Below are positions 1 to 10,506 of a stretch of 64,000 nucleotides of DNA, one piece after another (positions within the stretch are counted from its first letter, which is position 1; each line of letters begins with the position of its first letter). The position numbers were made by a program, and so were the translations under genes. Under the pieces are notes generated by a model. That model worked only from the letters and a program-made list of their open reading frames with translations, was not told the DNA's origin and did not search any database. Source of the stretch: Brachycybe producta (lineage: Eukaryota; Arthropoda; Diplopoda; Playtdesmida; Andrognathidae). The DNA lies in NCBI GenBank assembly GCA_036925085.1, contig JAUPFP010000009.1, forward strand, positions 1,904,001-1,968,000, read 5' to 3'.

Positions 1-319
1 AGTAGATAGAAAATTGTAGCCACTTTGTTTGTGGCATATGTTTTTCAGTTTTTTGAGAAAGTAAAGCAGGGTTGTTTTTTGTTTGGTCTAAACAATTATT
101 GATTTTTTTAACATCATAAATCACAGGTCTAAAGAAACACAACTTGTATAGAAAATGTGTTGAAGTACGTGCATAATAAGCCTCAAAGGTGCACACACAC
201 AAGCATACATGTATAGTATGTTAAACAGGTACAAAAAAAATAAACTAGGTTTATTGAATTGATAGGAGGCACACTGTAGACAAATATTAGCTACTATCAA
301 CATTAGCAGCAGCCTTACA
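1..319. other. No gene seen
   Basis: AT-rich sequence with short homopolymer runs and a small CA tract near 190. No repeat family shared with the rest of the window and no convincing coding potential; the open frames here are short and low complexity. Confidence 0.5.
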
Positions 320-523
320 CAGGCAATTAGAAATCGGGACAAACAGAAGTTGGCCCCGCCCTTTTTATGACGACCGTCAACTTCTAATTGGTTGGTTATC
401 TAGTCTGACGTCACACACTCCGCCCTTTTCAACGTCGAACCACACAACAAACCAATTAGAAGTTGCAGGTCGTCATAAAAAGGGCGGAGCCAACTTCTGG
501 TTGTCTCGATTTCTAATTGCCTG
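320..523. mobile_element. HP1a hairpin MITE, copy 1
   Basis: Family description for HP1a. About 204 bp with terminal inverted repeats beginning CAGGCAATTAGAAATCGGG and ending with the complement (…CTAATTGCCTG). Each arm carries GGGCGGAG followed by TTTTTATGACG (read outward, CATAAAAAGGGCGG) and an ACTTCTAATTGG block, i.e. an inverted CCAAT box. The loop holds a second GGGCGG-like block and TGACGTCA. The whole unit folds into one near-perfect stem. There is no coding capacity, so it must be mobilised in trans. In this copy the flanks CAGCAGCCTTACA and CAGCATGCATTAC may be a diverged target-site duplication. Confidence 0.9.
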
Positions 524-648
524 TCAGCATGCATTACCCATAAATTTCCTAAAATCCCATTTTCCAATACAAGAAATTCTTAACCTTTTTACGATTAGAC
601 CCCCTCTCACCCCACCCCCAATGAATTACCCAATATGTTTCCATACCA
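524..648. other. Spacer between MITEs
   Basis: Short CT/CA-rich unique spacer; nothing recognised. Confidence 0.4.
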
Positions 649-776
649 CAGGGAGACACAGTCGTTTGTCCCGCCCTTTTATTAGCGTCAGACCACATAA
701 CAAACCAATTAGAAGTTGCAGGTCCTCATAAAAGGGCGGAAGCAAACGACTGTATCTTACTGTCTTTACTCGCCTG
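649..776. mobile_element. HP1b hairpin MITE
   Basis: Subtype b shares the HP1 core (CCGCCCTTTTAT, GCGTCAGACC, AACCAATTAGAAGTTGC, CATAAAAGGGCGGA) but lacks the ATTAGAAATCGGG ends. The outer arm here reads ACAGTCGTTTG/CAAACGACTGT and ends …CGCCTG. The next HP1a copy begins only 13 bp downstream, so two relatives are packed side by side. Confidence 0.8.
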
Positions 777-789
777 AGGCGCTAACTAA

Positions 790-995
790 CAGGCAATTAA
801 AAAACGGGATAAACAGAAGTTGGCTCCGCCCTTTTTTATGACGACCGGCAACTTCTAATTCGTTTCTTGTGTGGTTCGACGTTGAAAAGAGCGGAGTATG
901 TGGACGTCAGACTACACAACAAACCAATTAGAAGTTGCTGGTCGTCATAAAAAGGGCGGAGCCAACGTCTGTTTATCCCGTTTTCTAATTGCCTG
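790..995. mobile_element. HP1a hairpin MITE with 12-bp duplication
   Basis: Full-length copy with CAGGCAATTAAAAAACGGG ends. The flanks carry a perfect 12-bp direct repeat AGGCGCTAACTA (777-788 and 996-1007), which is best read as a target-site duplication. Confidence 0.92.
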
Positions 996-1255
996 AGGCG
1001 CTAACTATAGACTGACAGACAACAAACTGAACTGACATGACCCCCTCACAGGGGGCAACATTGCACCACCTGCCGCCAGGTGGGACCGCCAAACCACTTC
1101 CCGAGACATAGGTTTTGCAACAGGTATGGTAGTAATAGTAGGCAATGGCCTTTTCTTTACGGTTGGTGGAGGGTCCTATCCATACTCATGTCTTTACTTG
1201 CCTGTCTACTTACACCCTTCACCAAGACTGTAGAAATCATCCTCATTCCTGTTTA

Positions 1256-1451
1256 CAGGCAAATGTGCTCAGCAAGATAGAGTCGTTTGCTCCGCCCTTT
1301 TATGAGGAATGGCAACTTCCTCTAATTGGTTTATTATTTAGTCTGACGTCAAATGCCCAGCCCTTTTAAATTTTTGATTGGTTGATATTTGCCCTGACGC
1401 TCATAAAAGGGCGGAGAAAACGACTGCCTCTTGCTGAGCACACTTTGTCTG
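1256..1451. mobile_element. HP1b hairpin MITE, TGCTCAGCAAG ends
   Basis: The core matches HP1, but the terminal arms read CAGGCAAATGTGCTCAGCAA and its complement TTGCTGAGCACACTTTGTCTG. The interior holds the inverted CCGCCCTTTTATGA blocks, TCTGACGTCA and TTGATTGGTTGATATTTG. Only the outermost CAGGC is shared with subtype a. Confidence 0.85.
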
Positions 1452-1725
1452 TTTCCTATTAGGCTTGGTTTACACCCCATTGCAAAGCGGCAAAGCAGTT
1501 TGCAAAGCTTCAAAAATGACGTCAGAGCATCAGGTTTTTGGATTCGCCAGAGCATAAAGCTAGCTTTGTAATTGTTCAACTTTTCAAAGCTTAGCAACTC
1601 AAAGCACCAATCATAGCAAAATGTGAGCATGAGCATTTCTTTATTAAAAAAAACCATTAGCAAATGCTCATGCTCTAAACATTTGCAGAGGGACATTAAT
1701 TTAGGAGAATAGTGTGGTCATTATT
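1452..1725. other. No gene seen; short inverted motifs
   Basis: Contains opposed copies of AAATGCTCATGCTC-type sequence (about 1620-1680), suggesting a small degenerate hairpin. No boundaries could be set. Confidence 0.3.
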
Positions 1726-1729
1726 ATTA

Positions 1730-1965
1730 CTAGGATCCGGATTTTTATGCAATATCAAAGCAAGTGTTTTTCAATTTGTGAAATAATCATCATTAGAGCA
1801 ACTGCAATTATGCTTTTTACTAGTTAGAGTTATAGGTTAGACGTCAAGTTACTATCAGTTGTCAACTGGAGTTCCAGCCTCTAACCACTGTTTTTACTTC
1901 ACAATTAGCTCTTGGGCCACAAATTGAGAAACACTTGCTTGATATTTCATAAAAATCCGAGCCCT
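1730..1965. mobile_element. GC4 element (full copy)
   Basis: Palindromic element. Left end GGATCCGGATTTTTATGCAA, right end (complement) GGGCTCGGATTTTTATGAAA. Subterminal blocks GTTTTTCAATTTGTG and CACAAATTGAGAAACAC are inverted copies, and the middle carries GGTTAGACGTC… opposed to …CCTCTAACC. Related copies lie at 22024-22323, 23670-23858, 37450-37680 plus 40490-40566, and 44124-44226. No open frame; non-autonomous. Confidence 0.75.
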
Positions 1966-2458
1966 AATTATAACACATGATAAACGACACCGTACTTCTG
2001 ACAGTTTTTCTTTGTACTTTTATAAATCAATACCAGTTATCAATATTTTTTTTATACCAATGTCCTTTACTAATTGTAAAGAGTAGGCCTACAATAAGGC
2101 ACTCTCTCCAAACCTCTAAAAAGCTACCTAATATGTCTGTCTGGCTATCTGTGCCATCAGTCAATTTCTATTCTTGTCTACTTCTGTTCTAAAATAAAGA
2201 TAAATGGACATATCTAAACAAAATGTATTTATCTCAAACCAAAAGACATGCTAAGATATACTGTGTGTACAAAAAACATTAACCTTCCCCCCCAAACTTG
2301 TCAATATATCCATATTTTTAGCAATAAATTTTATCTTTCCCATTAAACAATGTCCCTTGACTTACATGTAAGTACTTGCTTCAAAAGCTGGGATCACACA
2401 CTGCTCAAAAACTGTAGTAGTAGAAAAACAGCACAACCCGCAAAACGAAACAGTACAA
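1966..2458. other. No gene seen
   Basis: AT-rich, with short C runs; no recognisable repeat or coding exon. Confidence 0.4.
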
Positions 2459-3202
2459 ATGGATCTTATGTCCAATAAATCTAGTGGCAGTAGGCCAAAA
2501 GATGGGCCCCTAAGAAGTTAGCAGACAAAACTTTAACAAAGAACTCTATGAAAAAATCGCTGCAGCAGTAAGATTTTTTTATCATTTTCTTGAAAATTAC
2601 TCGGAAAATTTTCGTGAATTTTTGAAAAAATAAAGACAAAAGTACGTAGTTTCACATCCATGCATTATTTTTTTAATATTCCTTCCTCGTTGTTTTTTTT
2701 TGTTTTCGATGTTTATTCTGAATGCTACATTGAATAGTTGGAGTGATTTTTTTAGGGAGAATATTTAATTAAACAATGATTAATTATAAAACTAACTATT
2801 TTTACCTTTATTTCTTTAAAATTTCACGATAATTGTGCAAGTAATTTGCAAGAAAACAACAAAAGAACTTACACCGACATATGGAAATCTCCATTGGCTT
2901 CCATGTTAAAAGTTTCGGTTTAACAGCAACGTTCAGAACAAAACATCGAAAACAAAAAAAAAAAAAAAAGAGGAATATTAAAAAATTAATGCATGGATGT
3001 GAAACTACGTACTTTTGTCTTTATTTTTTCAAAAATTCATGAAAATTGGGCGTGTAATTTGCGAGAAAACGGCAAAAAACTTACCGGTGCAGCGACTTTT
3101 CCATATAGTTCTCTGTTAAAGTTTCGTCTGCTAACTTCTTTGTTGGGGGCCATCTTTTGGCCTACTGTCACTAGAGGCGCTTATTAGACATAAGGTCCAT
3201 TC
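2459..3202. mobile_element. 744-bp fold-back element
   Basis: The ends are inverted copies: AATGGATCTTATGTCCAATA at the left against the complement of TATTAGACATAAGGTCCATT at the right. The inner blocks also pair around a centre near 2830: AGGCCAAAAGATGG with CCATCTTTTGGCCT, and GTAGTTTCACATCCATGCAT with its complement at about 2989-3008. The middle encloses GTTTTCGATGTTT and its complement. No protein-coding frame. The only copy in this window. Confidence 0.8.
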
Positions 3203-4130
3203 TTTAGCTCAGCTCTATCGGTTTGCTAGTGATTCCCAGTGAAATTCACCCAGCACGAGAGTTACACTTCCAGAATGCTTCCACAAATCTTACAACCCTA
3301 CGCTGTACCATTTGTAATTCGCTTATTAGATTAACTCGAAAAGGATTCTAAATTGCTGAACAATAATATCCTAAGTAAAAATAACAATATTTTACAGTCG
3401 AACTCGACCACCAAAAGTGGTTTGTGTGAAAGTTCGCTTATAGCTTTTACTTGCTTTGCTGCTTTTCTTTTTTGTTCTATAATGGAAAAAGTTTAGCCTT
3501 TTTAAGAAATGAAGCAAATTTCGTAAAACAACCAAGTAGAAACTGTTCGTTGTTGGCGGCCCTCTTGGACAACGAACGAACTGTCTACAAATTGTAGGAA
3601 GCGGAAAAAAATCTGGCTCAGCCATCCAATATTGAAAAATGAAGCCATTCATTCGTAACAAGAATTTAATTATTAGAGGTTTTTATATTTACAATTCAAG
3701 TTTGTTGCCACAGTAATATTACTCATAAGACTGAATTTATCTCAATTTTTTTTTTTTGAAAATTGCAGTCGTTATTTCTTGCAATTTCGGAGGTTTTTTT
3801 CTTCTTCTCATTGCTTCTTCATCATCCAGAAGAAAGGCCATAAAAACAGTTTTTTATCATTTTGGTATTATATATGAATATGATGCATAATGTTAAAAAA
3901 AAGACAAGTTACATAAAACTCATTCATGTGATAAAAAGTTATTTCAGGTTTTGTAAACCAACCAACCCACCAACCAACCAAAATGTTTTTCCTCTGGTAC
4001 ACTTTTTCCATTTTCTAAGATTTCTTTAATTCGAAGAAGGAATTGTTGGTTGGGGGGGGGGCTTTGTGGATTCATAATATCTTTTTTTTTAGATTCTCAT
4101 GCTTTATGAAACAAGAGAGCCAAATACAGC
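3203..4130. other. No gene seen
   Basis: Unique AT-rich sequence with a CCAACCAACC-type tract near 3960 and a G run near 4055. No exon or known element supported. Confidence 0.4.
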
Positions 4131-4326
4131 TATGAGGCTACATCACTAAATTACTTCGAAAAATCTCCGCAAAGAGCGCTAGCATCGTTTTTCTATTGAG
4201 CCCATAGACAAAATCAATGTTAAAGAAAAAATGGTAATTTTTAAAACACACACAGTCGCGTGGCAGTATGTTTATTTTTCATATCTAAAGTTGTCCAATA
4301 TTAAGTTTTCGAAGTGCAATGTGCGA
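4131..4326 (+). mobile_element. HP2 element, left-end fragment
   Basis: Begins GAGGCTACATCACTAAATTA and runs through the HP2 blocks CTCCGCAAAGAGCGCTAGCA, ATTGAGCCCATAGAC and GTTGTCCAATATTAAG, then stops abruptly inside the arm. The right arm is absent. Confidence 0.8.
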
Positions 4327-4714
4327 TTTTTCAGCTAGTCGCCAACTACAGTGCGCAGCGCCATGCCGCCCCAGACCACCATGTAGAACATTCCATCCGA
4401 GACCCAGCCCACATATTGTATATGCACCACCACAACTCAGCCACTTATGGAAGACAACTTAAACGTTCACACTTCACCATACAATTGAACACATGTTGTT
4501 GTTTACAACAAAGTATGCTGGTAAATGAAGACACCCAAGTGGTGTCTGAATCTCACGCGAGCACGTTATTCCACAATCCAGCTTTGCATGTCGCAGCATG
4601 CCACCTTATAGCAGACATTGCACAATTTGATTTCATATGATGCATACAGGAACCTTATTAACCCCCCCTGGCGCGCATGCTGTAGTGGGTGATTAGCTTC
4701 ATTCCGAAGAGATA
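4327..4714. other. No gene seen
   Basis: A 108-codon open frame on + (4314-4640) overlaps the truncated HP2 arm at its start. It has no recognisable domain and I do not accept it as a gene. Confidence 0.4.
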
Positions 4715-4827
4715 ACTTTGCCCCCCCCCCCATAAGGGGATTCGAAAGACGAAAAACGTGCAAAGATTCTTGTCTTCGAATCTCGAATATTTTTCAAGAT
4801 TCGCGGGATTCGAATGTCCCATCTCTA
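4715..4827 (-). mobile_element. FR element end fragment
   Basis: Reading minus: AGAGATGGGACATTCGAATC, then CCGCGAATCTTGAAAAATAT, then TTTTTCGTCTTTCGAA. This is the left terminus of the FR family described at 34825-35475. Only about 110 bp are present, preceded by a C10 run. Confidence 0.75.
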
Positions 4828-5007
4828 AAAAAAACCCCATCTAAACCTGGGTTTAAAAACGTTTTGCACATCCTGTATTGTCCTATCTATGTTTACAAAA
4901 CATGTTTTCGAGTCTGTATTCCCAACACGATTTAAAAAGAGAGACTTTTGTTGTCTAGTAAAAAAATAAGCTAGTGGAGTGAATGAACCGTACCAGAGAG
5001 AGTTATT

Positions 5008-5156
5008 TTTCTTATCTCTCTCTTTCTCTCTCTCTCTCTCATTTTTGATATACAACACACTATTAGCATCACCTGAGCATATGCTCTTAAGCATGCTTCT
5101 TAAATCTCTCTCCTCCCCACCACACCTCCCCTTATTCTCTCTCTCTCTCTCTCAAT
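5008..5156. repeat. CT/TC microsatellite-rich tract
   Basis: Two blocks of TCTCTC (about 5015-5042 and 5136-5154) in pyrimidine-rich DNA. Open frames in this stretch are made of Leu/Ser dipeptides from the repeat. Confidence 0.8.
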
Positions 5157-5658
5157 CTCCACCCACCCACACCCTAAAACACATTTATCATAATTCATCA
5201 CTCAGGATCTTTAACCTCTTTCAGTATCATATCATATCTAACACACGCTACAAAACAATTCATTCATGAAAAAAAACCTGAGTTAAAAGGAATTATCCTG
5301 CCATTTATTCTCCTTCATTACATTGAATGCATACATTTGTAGCGCCTCCAAGCGTTCAAATTTATTGATTCCTCCTCCTCCGCCAATAAAAATATCTGCT
5401 TTTTTTAGCCCTGTTTTGCAAGATGAACAATTTTGATAAGAAAAAAAAAAACTATTTAAACATCCTCAAAACATAATTTCCGTCCAAAGAAATCTAAAGA
5501 TGAAAATGAATGGAACTTAAATTAGTTGATAACCTTTCGTGGCACTTAAACATGACGTCATAATTAGTACACAAGTTAAGAGACTTTAGGGTCTAATTAT
5601 ACGAAGAAAAAAACATAATTATGATGCCACTGCTTTATATGCCACTTTTTTTTCTAAG
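5157..5658. other. No gene seen
   Basis: AT-rich unique spacer with no supported exon. Confidence 0.4.
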
Positions 5659-6397
5659 TTAAGAGGCAACATCACAAAATTACTTTGAAAAATCTCCACA
5701 AAGACCGCTAGCATCGTTTTTTCTGTTGAGCCCCATAGACCCAGTGTTAAAGAAAAATGTTAATTTTTCGCGGCAATATGTTGATTTTTCAGATTTAAAG
5801 CTGTCCAATATTAAGTTTTGCATATACGCTGATCGAGCGGTAGAATGACAAAAAATTGGTAAGTGTCCTTCTATTTTTAAAAACCATTTCAAAATCGTGA
5901 ACTTATGTTAAACACTGAGTACGCGCTCGTAAGCAAAAAAAACATCCATTAAAAATGCTCGTAAAAATGACGCCAACACAATGGCGCACGCGTTGATTTC
6001 TTTTTTTTTTTTTTTTGGCTTTTTAAAATTATTTTTACGTATTTTTACGAGCATTTTAATGGCGGTTTTTTGCTTACGAGCACATACTCAATGGAGTTTA
6101 ACATAAGTTAGAAATTCGCGATTTTGAAATAATTTTAAAAATAGAACCGCACTTACCAATTTTTTGTCATTCTATCACTCGATAAGTATATATTTAAGGT
6201 GCACATTGAACTTTGAAATCTTAATATTGGACAAATATAAATATGAAAAATAAACATATTGCCACGCAACTTGTGTATTTTGAAAACTAACATTTTTTCT
6301 TTAACATCGACGTCTATGGGCTCAATAGAAAAAACGATGCTAGCGCTCTTTGCGGAGATTTTTCGAAGTAATTTCGCGATGTACAGTAGCTTCTTAA
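5659..6397. mobile_element. HP2 fold-back element (full copy)
   Basis: Family description for HP2. About 740-830 bp and almost entirely palindromic. Ends TTAAGAGGC…/…CTTCTTAA. Arms contain in order AAATTACTTCGAAAAATCTC, the CGCAAAGAGCGCTAGCATCG block, ATTGAGCCCATAGACCC, GTTGTCCAATATTAAG, TGATAGAATGACAAAAAATT and GAGTACGCGCTCGTAAGC. The TTAA at both ends suggests a TTAA target site, as used by piggyBac and Kolobok elements (family assignment inferred). No transposase. Confidence 0.85.
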
Positions 6398-7860
6398 CTA
6401 GTTGACTGTAGCCAGAATTAAGGCGTGGGCTACTGGGACAAGAAGGAGCCCAGACAACTTTTCTGAGATTTACATGTAATCCAATTCCTCACTAACCAAT
6501 TGCAAATCATCTTTCTCTCTCTTTCTCTCTGTTTGTCTTTCAGTCTTAATCTCCCTCAAAAGTGAATTTAATCTTTAAAAAGAATAAATAATTCAAGCAT
6601 GTCTTACAAAAAAAAGAGAAATAAGATCTTTTAAAAGAAACCCACAACAACAACAACAAAAAACATTTATTTTTTTCTTTTCATTTTTATCAAAATAACT
6701 AAAAAAATGGATTTTTTTACCACCGTTAAAAAGATTTAAATAAACTCTCTCTCTTTCTCTCGCTCGCTCTCTCGCTTCCCCCTCTCTCTCTATCTCTCTT
6801 CTAAGCAATGAGTTGAGAGAAAAAGAAGAAAATGTAATTAAACTTCGTCTTAAATAAGAATCTTGTGACATTCGATCTGCAACATTGAGAAAGAAGCCTA
6901 CTAAAAATTGAGCACCACGTGTGTCTTAAAAAAAATGGTTGCCTAGCAACCGAAACCCGCTTTGCATATAGATATTTTCACCACCCCTTCCTCCCCTCCC
7001 CCTTTTTTCGTCTTATTCTTATCGACCTGACATCCGACCCCATAAAACATCTTCCCTATTCCTCCTCCTCCTCCTCCTCCTCCTCACTCCCACCCTCCAA
7101 ATAAAATGTATCCCAGAGTTACAACATAAACCCCGGTCTTTCTACCAAATTAAGAAAAGAAAAAAATAGGGATCGGTTTCTTGAGATTAACTTGGCCATG
7201 AGGTCATTTTTTTTGCCCGTTTTGGAGACCATTTCATTTTTATAAAATGTTCAACCAAAAGTGTTTTTTTTTAGTTTCGCCTAAATTTCAAACTGTCATA
7301 AAAAGTTTATTTTAAAAGATATCATCGCGAAAAAAAAAACATTGTCACCAACTATTCTAGTTTCTAAAACACTTATTTGTAATAAAAACTCCTGGAGCTT
7401 CATAACAGAAAGTCATATAACTGTTATATCACTGCTTGCGAATTATTATTTTTATAACTATCACAGTATTTTGCACACTATTGGGTCACTCGCAGCCATA
7501 AGACAATATTTTGTGATATGCTTTTGTAACTATCACAACGTTATGCGCCAGATATGACAATTTACTGACATATGACAGTCTTATTCTATTTTTGTAATGA
7601 TACCCCCCCCCCCCTGCTTTCTAATATAAATAATAAGACATAAGCTTCTTCTAACAGAGAACCCTGTAAGTAGGCAATCACTGCAAGCCATTATAAATTA
7701 AAACGAAATTACGATAATAAAAGCCTCTCTTCCTACGCTCGTATTTAAAAGACAACCAATTGTCTTGCACATACGTCATAAGCTATTCAGCACTAAAAGC
7801 TTTTTTACATATTGTTTCCAAGCACAAAAATGTGTAAAATGTCTGTTTTACGTGCATTTC
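6398..7860. other. No gene seen; several microsatellites
   Basis: Holds CT tracts (about 6513-6530 and 6747-6800), a CCT-repeat (7060-7085) and a C12 run near 7602. Open frames here are repeat-derived. No exon supported. Confidence 0.4.
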
Positions 7861-7960
7861 NNNNNNNNNNNNNNNNNNNNNNNNNNNNNNNNNNNNNNNN
7901 NNNNNNNNNNNNNNNNNNNNNNNNNNNNNNNNNNNNNNNNNNNNNNNNNNNNNNNNNNNN
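7861..7960. other. Assembly gap (100 N)
   Basis: Exactly 100 undetermined bases, a conventional placeholder, so the true gap length is unknown. Confidence 1.
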
Positions 7961-8368
7961 AGGGCAACTTACCCTATTCGTATAGGTTCCTTTTATTCTC
8001 AAATCCCCGTTTTATGACGGGCATACATTTAGTTTTTTTCTATAATGTATATAACACGTCCAGATAAGATAGGCATACCTTGTGGGTGGTAAAAGGCGGA
8101 AATAAAAGGGGAGAGAGTTGTAATAATACAGAAAAGGATAATGAGCTATTAGGTGCATCATTAGACAGCAACAATAGCATAGCATCTATCCACTGACAAC
8201 AAAAATTTATTGTAGAAAACATGTGACGAAAATCCAAATCTTTACTAACTCTCTCCTTTATAAAAATATTTTTGTGTGTGCAGTTGCGAGGCTATCGCCC
8301 TGAGCACCAAACAAGTGATGAATGGCACCAATGAAATCTGTTTTTGTATATGAACCATCTCATTTACA
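7961..8368. other. No gene seen
   Basis: Unique sequence between the gap and the next MITE; nothing recognised. Confidence 0.4.
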
Positions 8369-8508
8369 TAGGCATTTAGAAATCGGGACGAACACAAGTT
8401 GGCTCCGCCCTTTTTATGACAACAGGCAACTTCTAATTGGTTTGTTGTGTGGTTCGACGTTGAAAAGGGCGGGGCCAACTTGTGTTCGTCCCGATTTCTA
8501 AATGCCTG
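8369..8508. mobile_element. HP1a short variant
   Basis: About 140 bp with AGGCATTTAGAAATCGGGAC ends. The second half of the loop (the TGACGTCA segment) is missing, so the arms close on a short GTGTGGTTCGACG loop. Direct repeats TCATTTAC flank it at 8360-8367 and 8511-8518. Confidence 0.88.
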
Positions 8509-8535
8509 TATCATTTACCCAATCAGGCATGTCCA

Positions 8536-8665
8536 CAGGCATCTGTAGACAGCTTCAGAATTTCGTTGGCTCCGCCCCTTTTATGAGCGTCAGACCAAAT
8601 ACGAACCAATTAGAAATTGAAAAGGGCGGAGCCAAAGAAAGTCTGACGCTGTCTACAGATGCCTG
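8536..8665. mobile_element. HP1b with CATCTGTAGACAGC ends
   Basis: About 130 bp. Perfect terminal arms CAGGCATCTGTAGACAGC, unlike other copies, around the common core (CCGCCCCTTTTATGAGCGTC, AACCAATTAGAAATTG, AAAGGGCGGAG). Flanks GGCATGTCC (8526-8534) and GGCAGGTCC (8667-8675) look like a 9-bp duplication with one change. Confidence 0.88.
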
Positions 8666-9830
8666 GGGCAGGTCCTCAGTTAGAGATGGCCAAAAGTCAC
8701 TGAAAAATTGATTCTTACCATTCGAATCGAATCAGATTTGACTCATTTCCGATTTCAATTAAAAAATCCGAAAAAAAACTTCCCTGATTCAAGTTTTTAA
8801 ATTAAATAATCTCTTTTAATTAAATCAATGTCTTTTTTATTTTGTGTTAAATTCTAGCTTCATAGATTACTAACATTCATAAAGTCATACAGCACACTCT
8901 GATAGTTATCAGAAATACCTCATGTGACGTCACTTTTAATAATGGTTGACTCGATTTGAGAAAAATTGTAACAGAATATGCATTGAATGTTTTTTCACTA
9001 GTGTGTTCACTAGTGACTACTCTAAGGCGGAAGCGCTAGCATAAGCGCGGCCAGCTCCGTCTGGTGGTATTATCTGTACGTAAAATTTCAGCCAAAGTCT
9101 CGTTTTGTTTTCTCTTAGAAAACAAAAGGTAACAGTCTAAGATATAAGTATACACCCTCTATAGCTACAAAAATGAACTCGTCCTAAAAACGACACCGCA
9201 TATCTGTCCAACACAAAATTTCAGGAGTAGCCATGCCAGTCCAGGTATCCAATCCAGGTATTCTAAGCAGAAACCACCAGCGCCATCAAGCGGAATCAAG
9301 GATAATACCTTATCCTTGATTCCTTGGCTACTGGATGGCGCTGATGGTTTTGTGAAAATTGGGCCTTATATACCCCATTTCTCATCTAGCATTCAATTAC
9401 TTTTATGACTGCATCAAATATGATAAACAAAAAAGTGCAATAAAACAAAAGTAGGACATATGGCATAGGAACATAACAACACAAACGTACACCCCACACA
9501 TACAGATTAGAATGAATTTAGTGTAGGAACATCAACTGGTACACACTCCACCACCTCCACCCATGAAAGAAGATGTGGAAGAAGGAGAAGAAGAAGAAAA
9601 AAAAAAACCGCCAGACGTGACTTGCAAAGCAAACAAACAAAAACAAAAACGCCATTTGAAGCTGAACTTCTTTTTTATTTATTTATATTTATTTAGTTAT
9701 TATCGAGCTGTATGTGCGCAAAGCAATAATAACTGGGAATTAGTTTGAGCAAAGAACTGTGTGTGTGCGCGCGCGGGGCCAATGCTAACATTAGGCCAAT
9801 TAGGCAGCCGCCTAGGGGCGCAGAACACAG
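8666..9830. other. No gene seen; one local hairpin
   Basis: At 8684-8765 a degenerate TTCGAATCGAATC stretch resembles an FR end. At 9271-9350 there is an imperfect hairpin (ACCAGCGCCATCAAGCGGAA against its complement, loop near ATAATACC). The rest is unassigned; the short Glu/Lys-rich frame near 9563 is low complexity. Confidence 0.4.
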
Positions 9831-10031
9831 CAGGCAATTAGAAATCGGGACATACAGATGTTGGCTCCGCCCTTATGACGACCGGCAAGTTCTAATTGGT
9901 TGGTTATGTAGTCTAACGTCACATGCTCCGCCCATTTCAACGTCAAACCACACAACAAACCAATTAGAAGTTGCCCGTCGTCCTAAAAAGGGCGGCGCCA
10001 ACTTCTGTATGTCCCGATTTCTAATTGCCTG
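9831..10031. mobile_element. HP1a hairpin MITE
   Basis: Full-length, with internal substitutions (CGTCCTAAAAAGGGCGGCGC in the right arm). Flanks GCGCAGAACACAG (9818-9830) and GCGCAGACCTCAG (10033-10045) match at 11 of 13 positions, consistent with an ageing target-site duplication. Confidence 0.9.
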
Positions 10032-10506
10032 TGCGCAGACCTCAGACGCATTGAGGAAATTTATACTTTTCAAGCAAACGTTTTTCAGAAGAAACATTAC
10101 GAAAACAAATTCAAACTGTTTTAGAAACTAGAATACTTGGCGATAATGCTAAAAGTTTTTTCATGATCGACATCTTTCAAAATAAACTTTTTATGGCGGT
10201 TTTTCAAAAAAAAAAAAAAAAGAAAAAAAAAAGGCGAAAATAGTTTTTCATGAAATTTTCAATGAAAAAACAAACAAAAAAAAACGGGTCATTTTTTTCA
10301 AACTGAATTATAAAATGTGTATTCTTTAATGATATCGCCATGAAAAAACGTTTGAAAACAATTTAAATATTTTTCGTAATGTCTACAAAAACGTTCACTT
10401 GACGTTTTTGCATCCAAATTTTACAGAAAAACGTCTATGGAGCATAGCATTAGTCACTACAGCGTAGGAACAAAAGCAAAATAAATATCTATAAAGCCGC
10501 CGTACG
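10032..10506. other. No gene seen
   Basis: A-rich low-complexity DNA with repeated AAACGTTTTT-like motifs; no exon. Confidence 0.4.
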
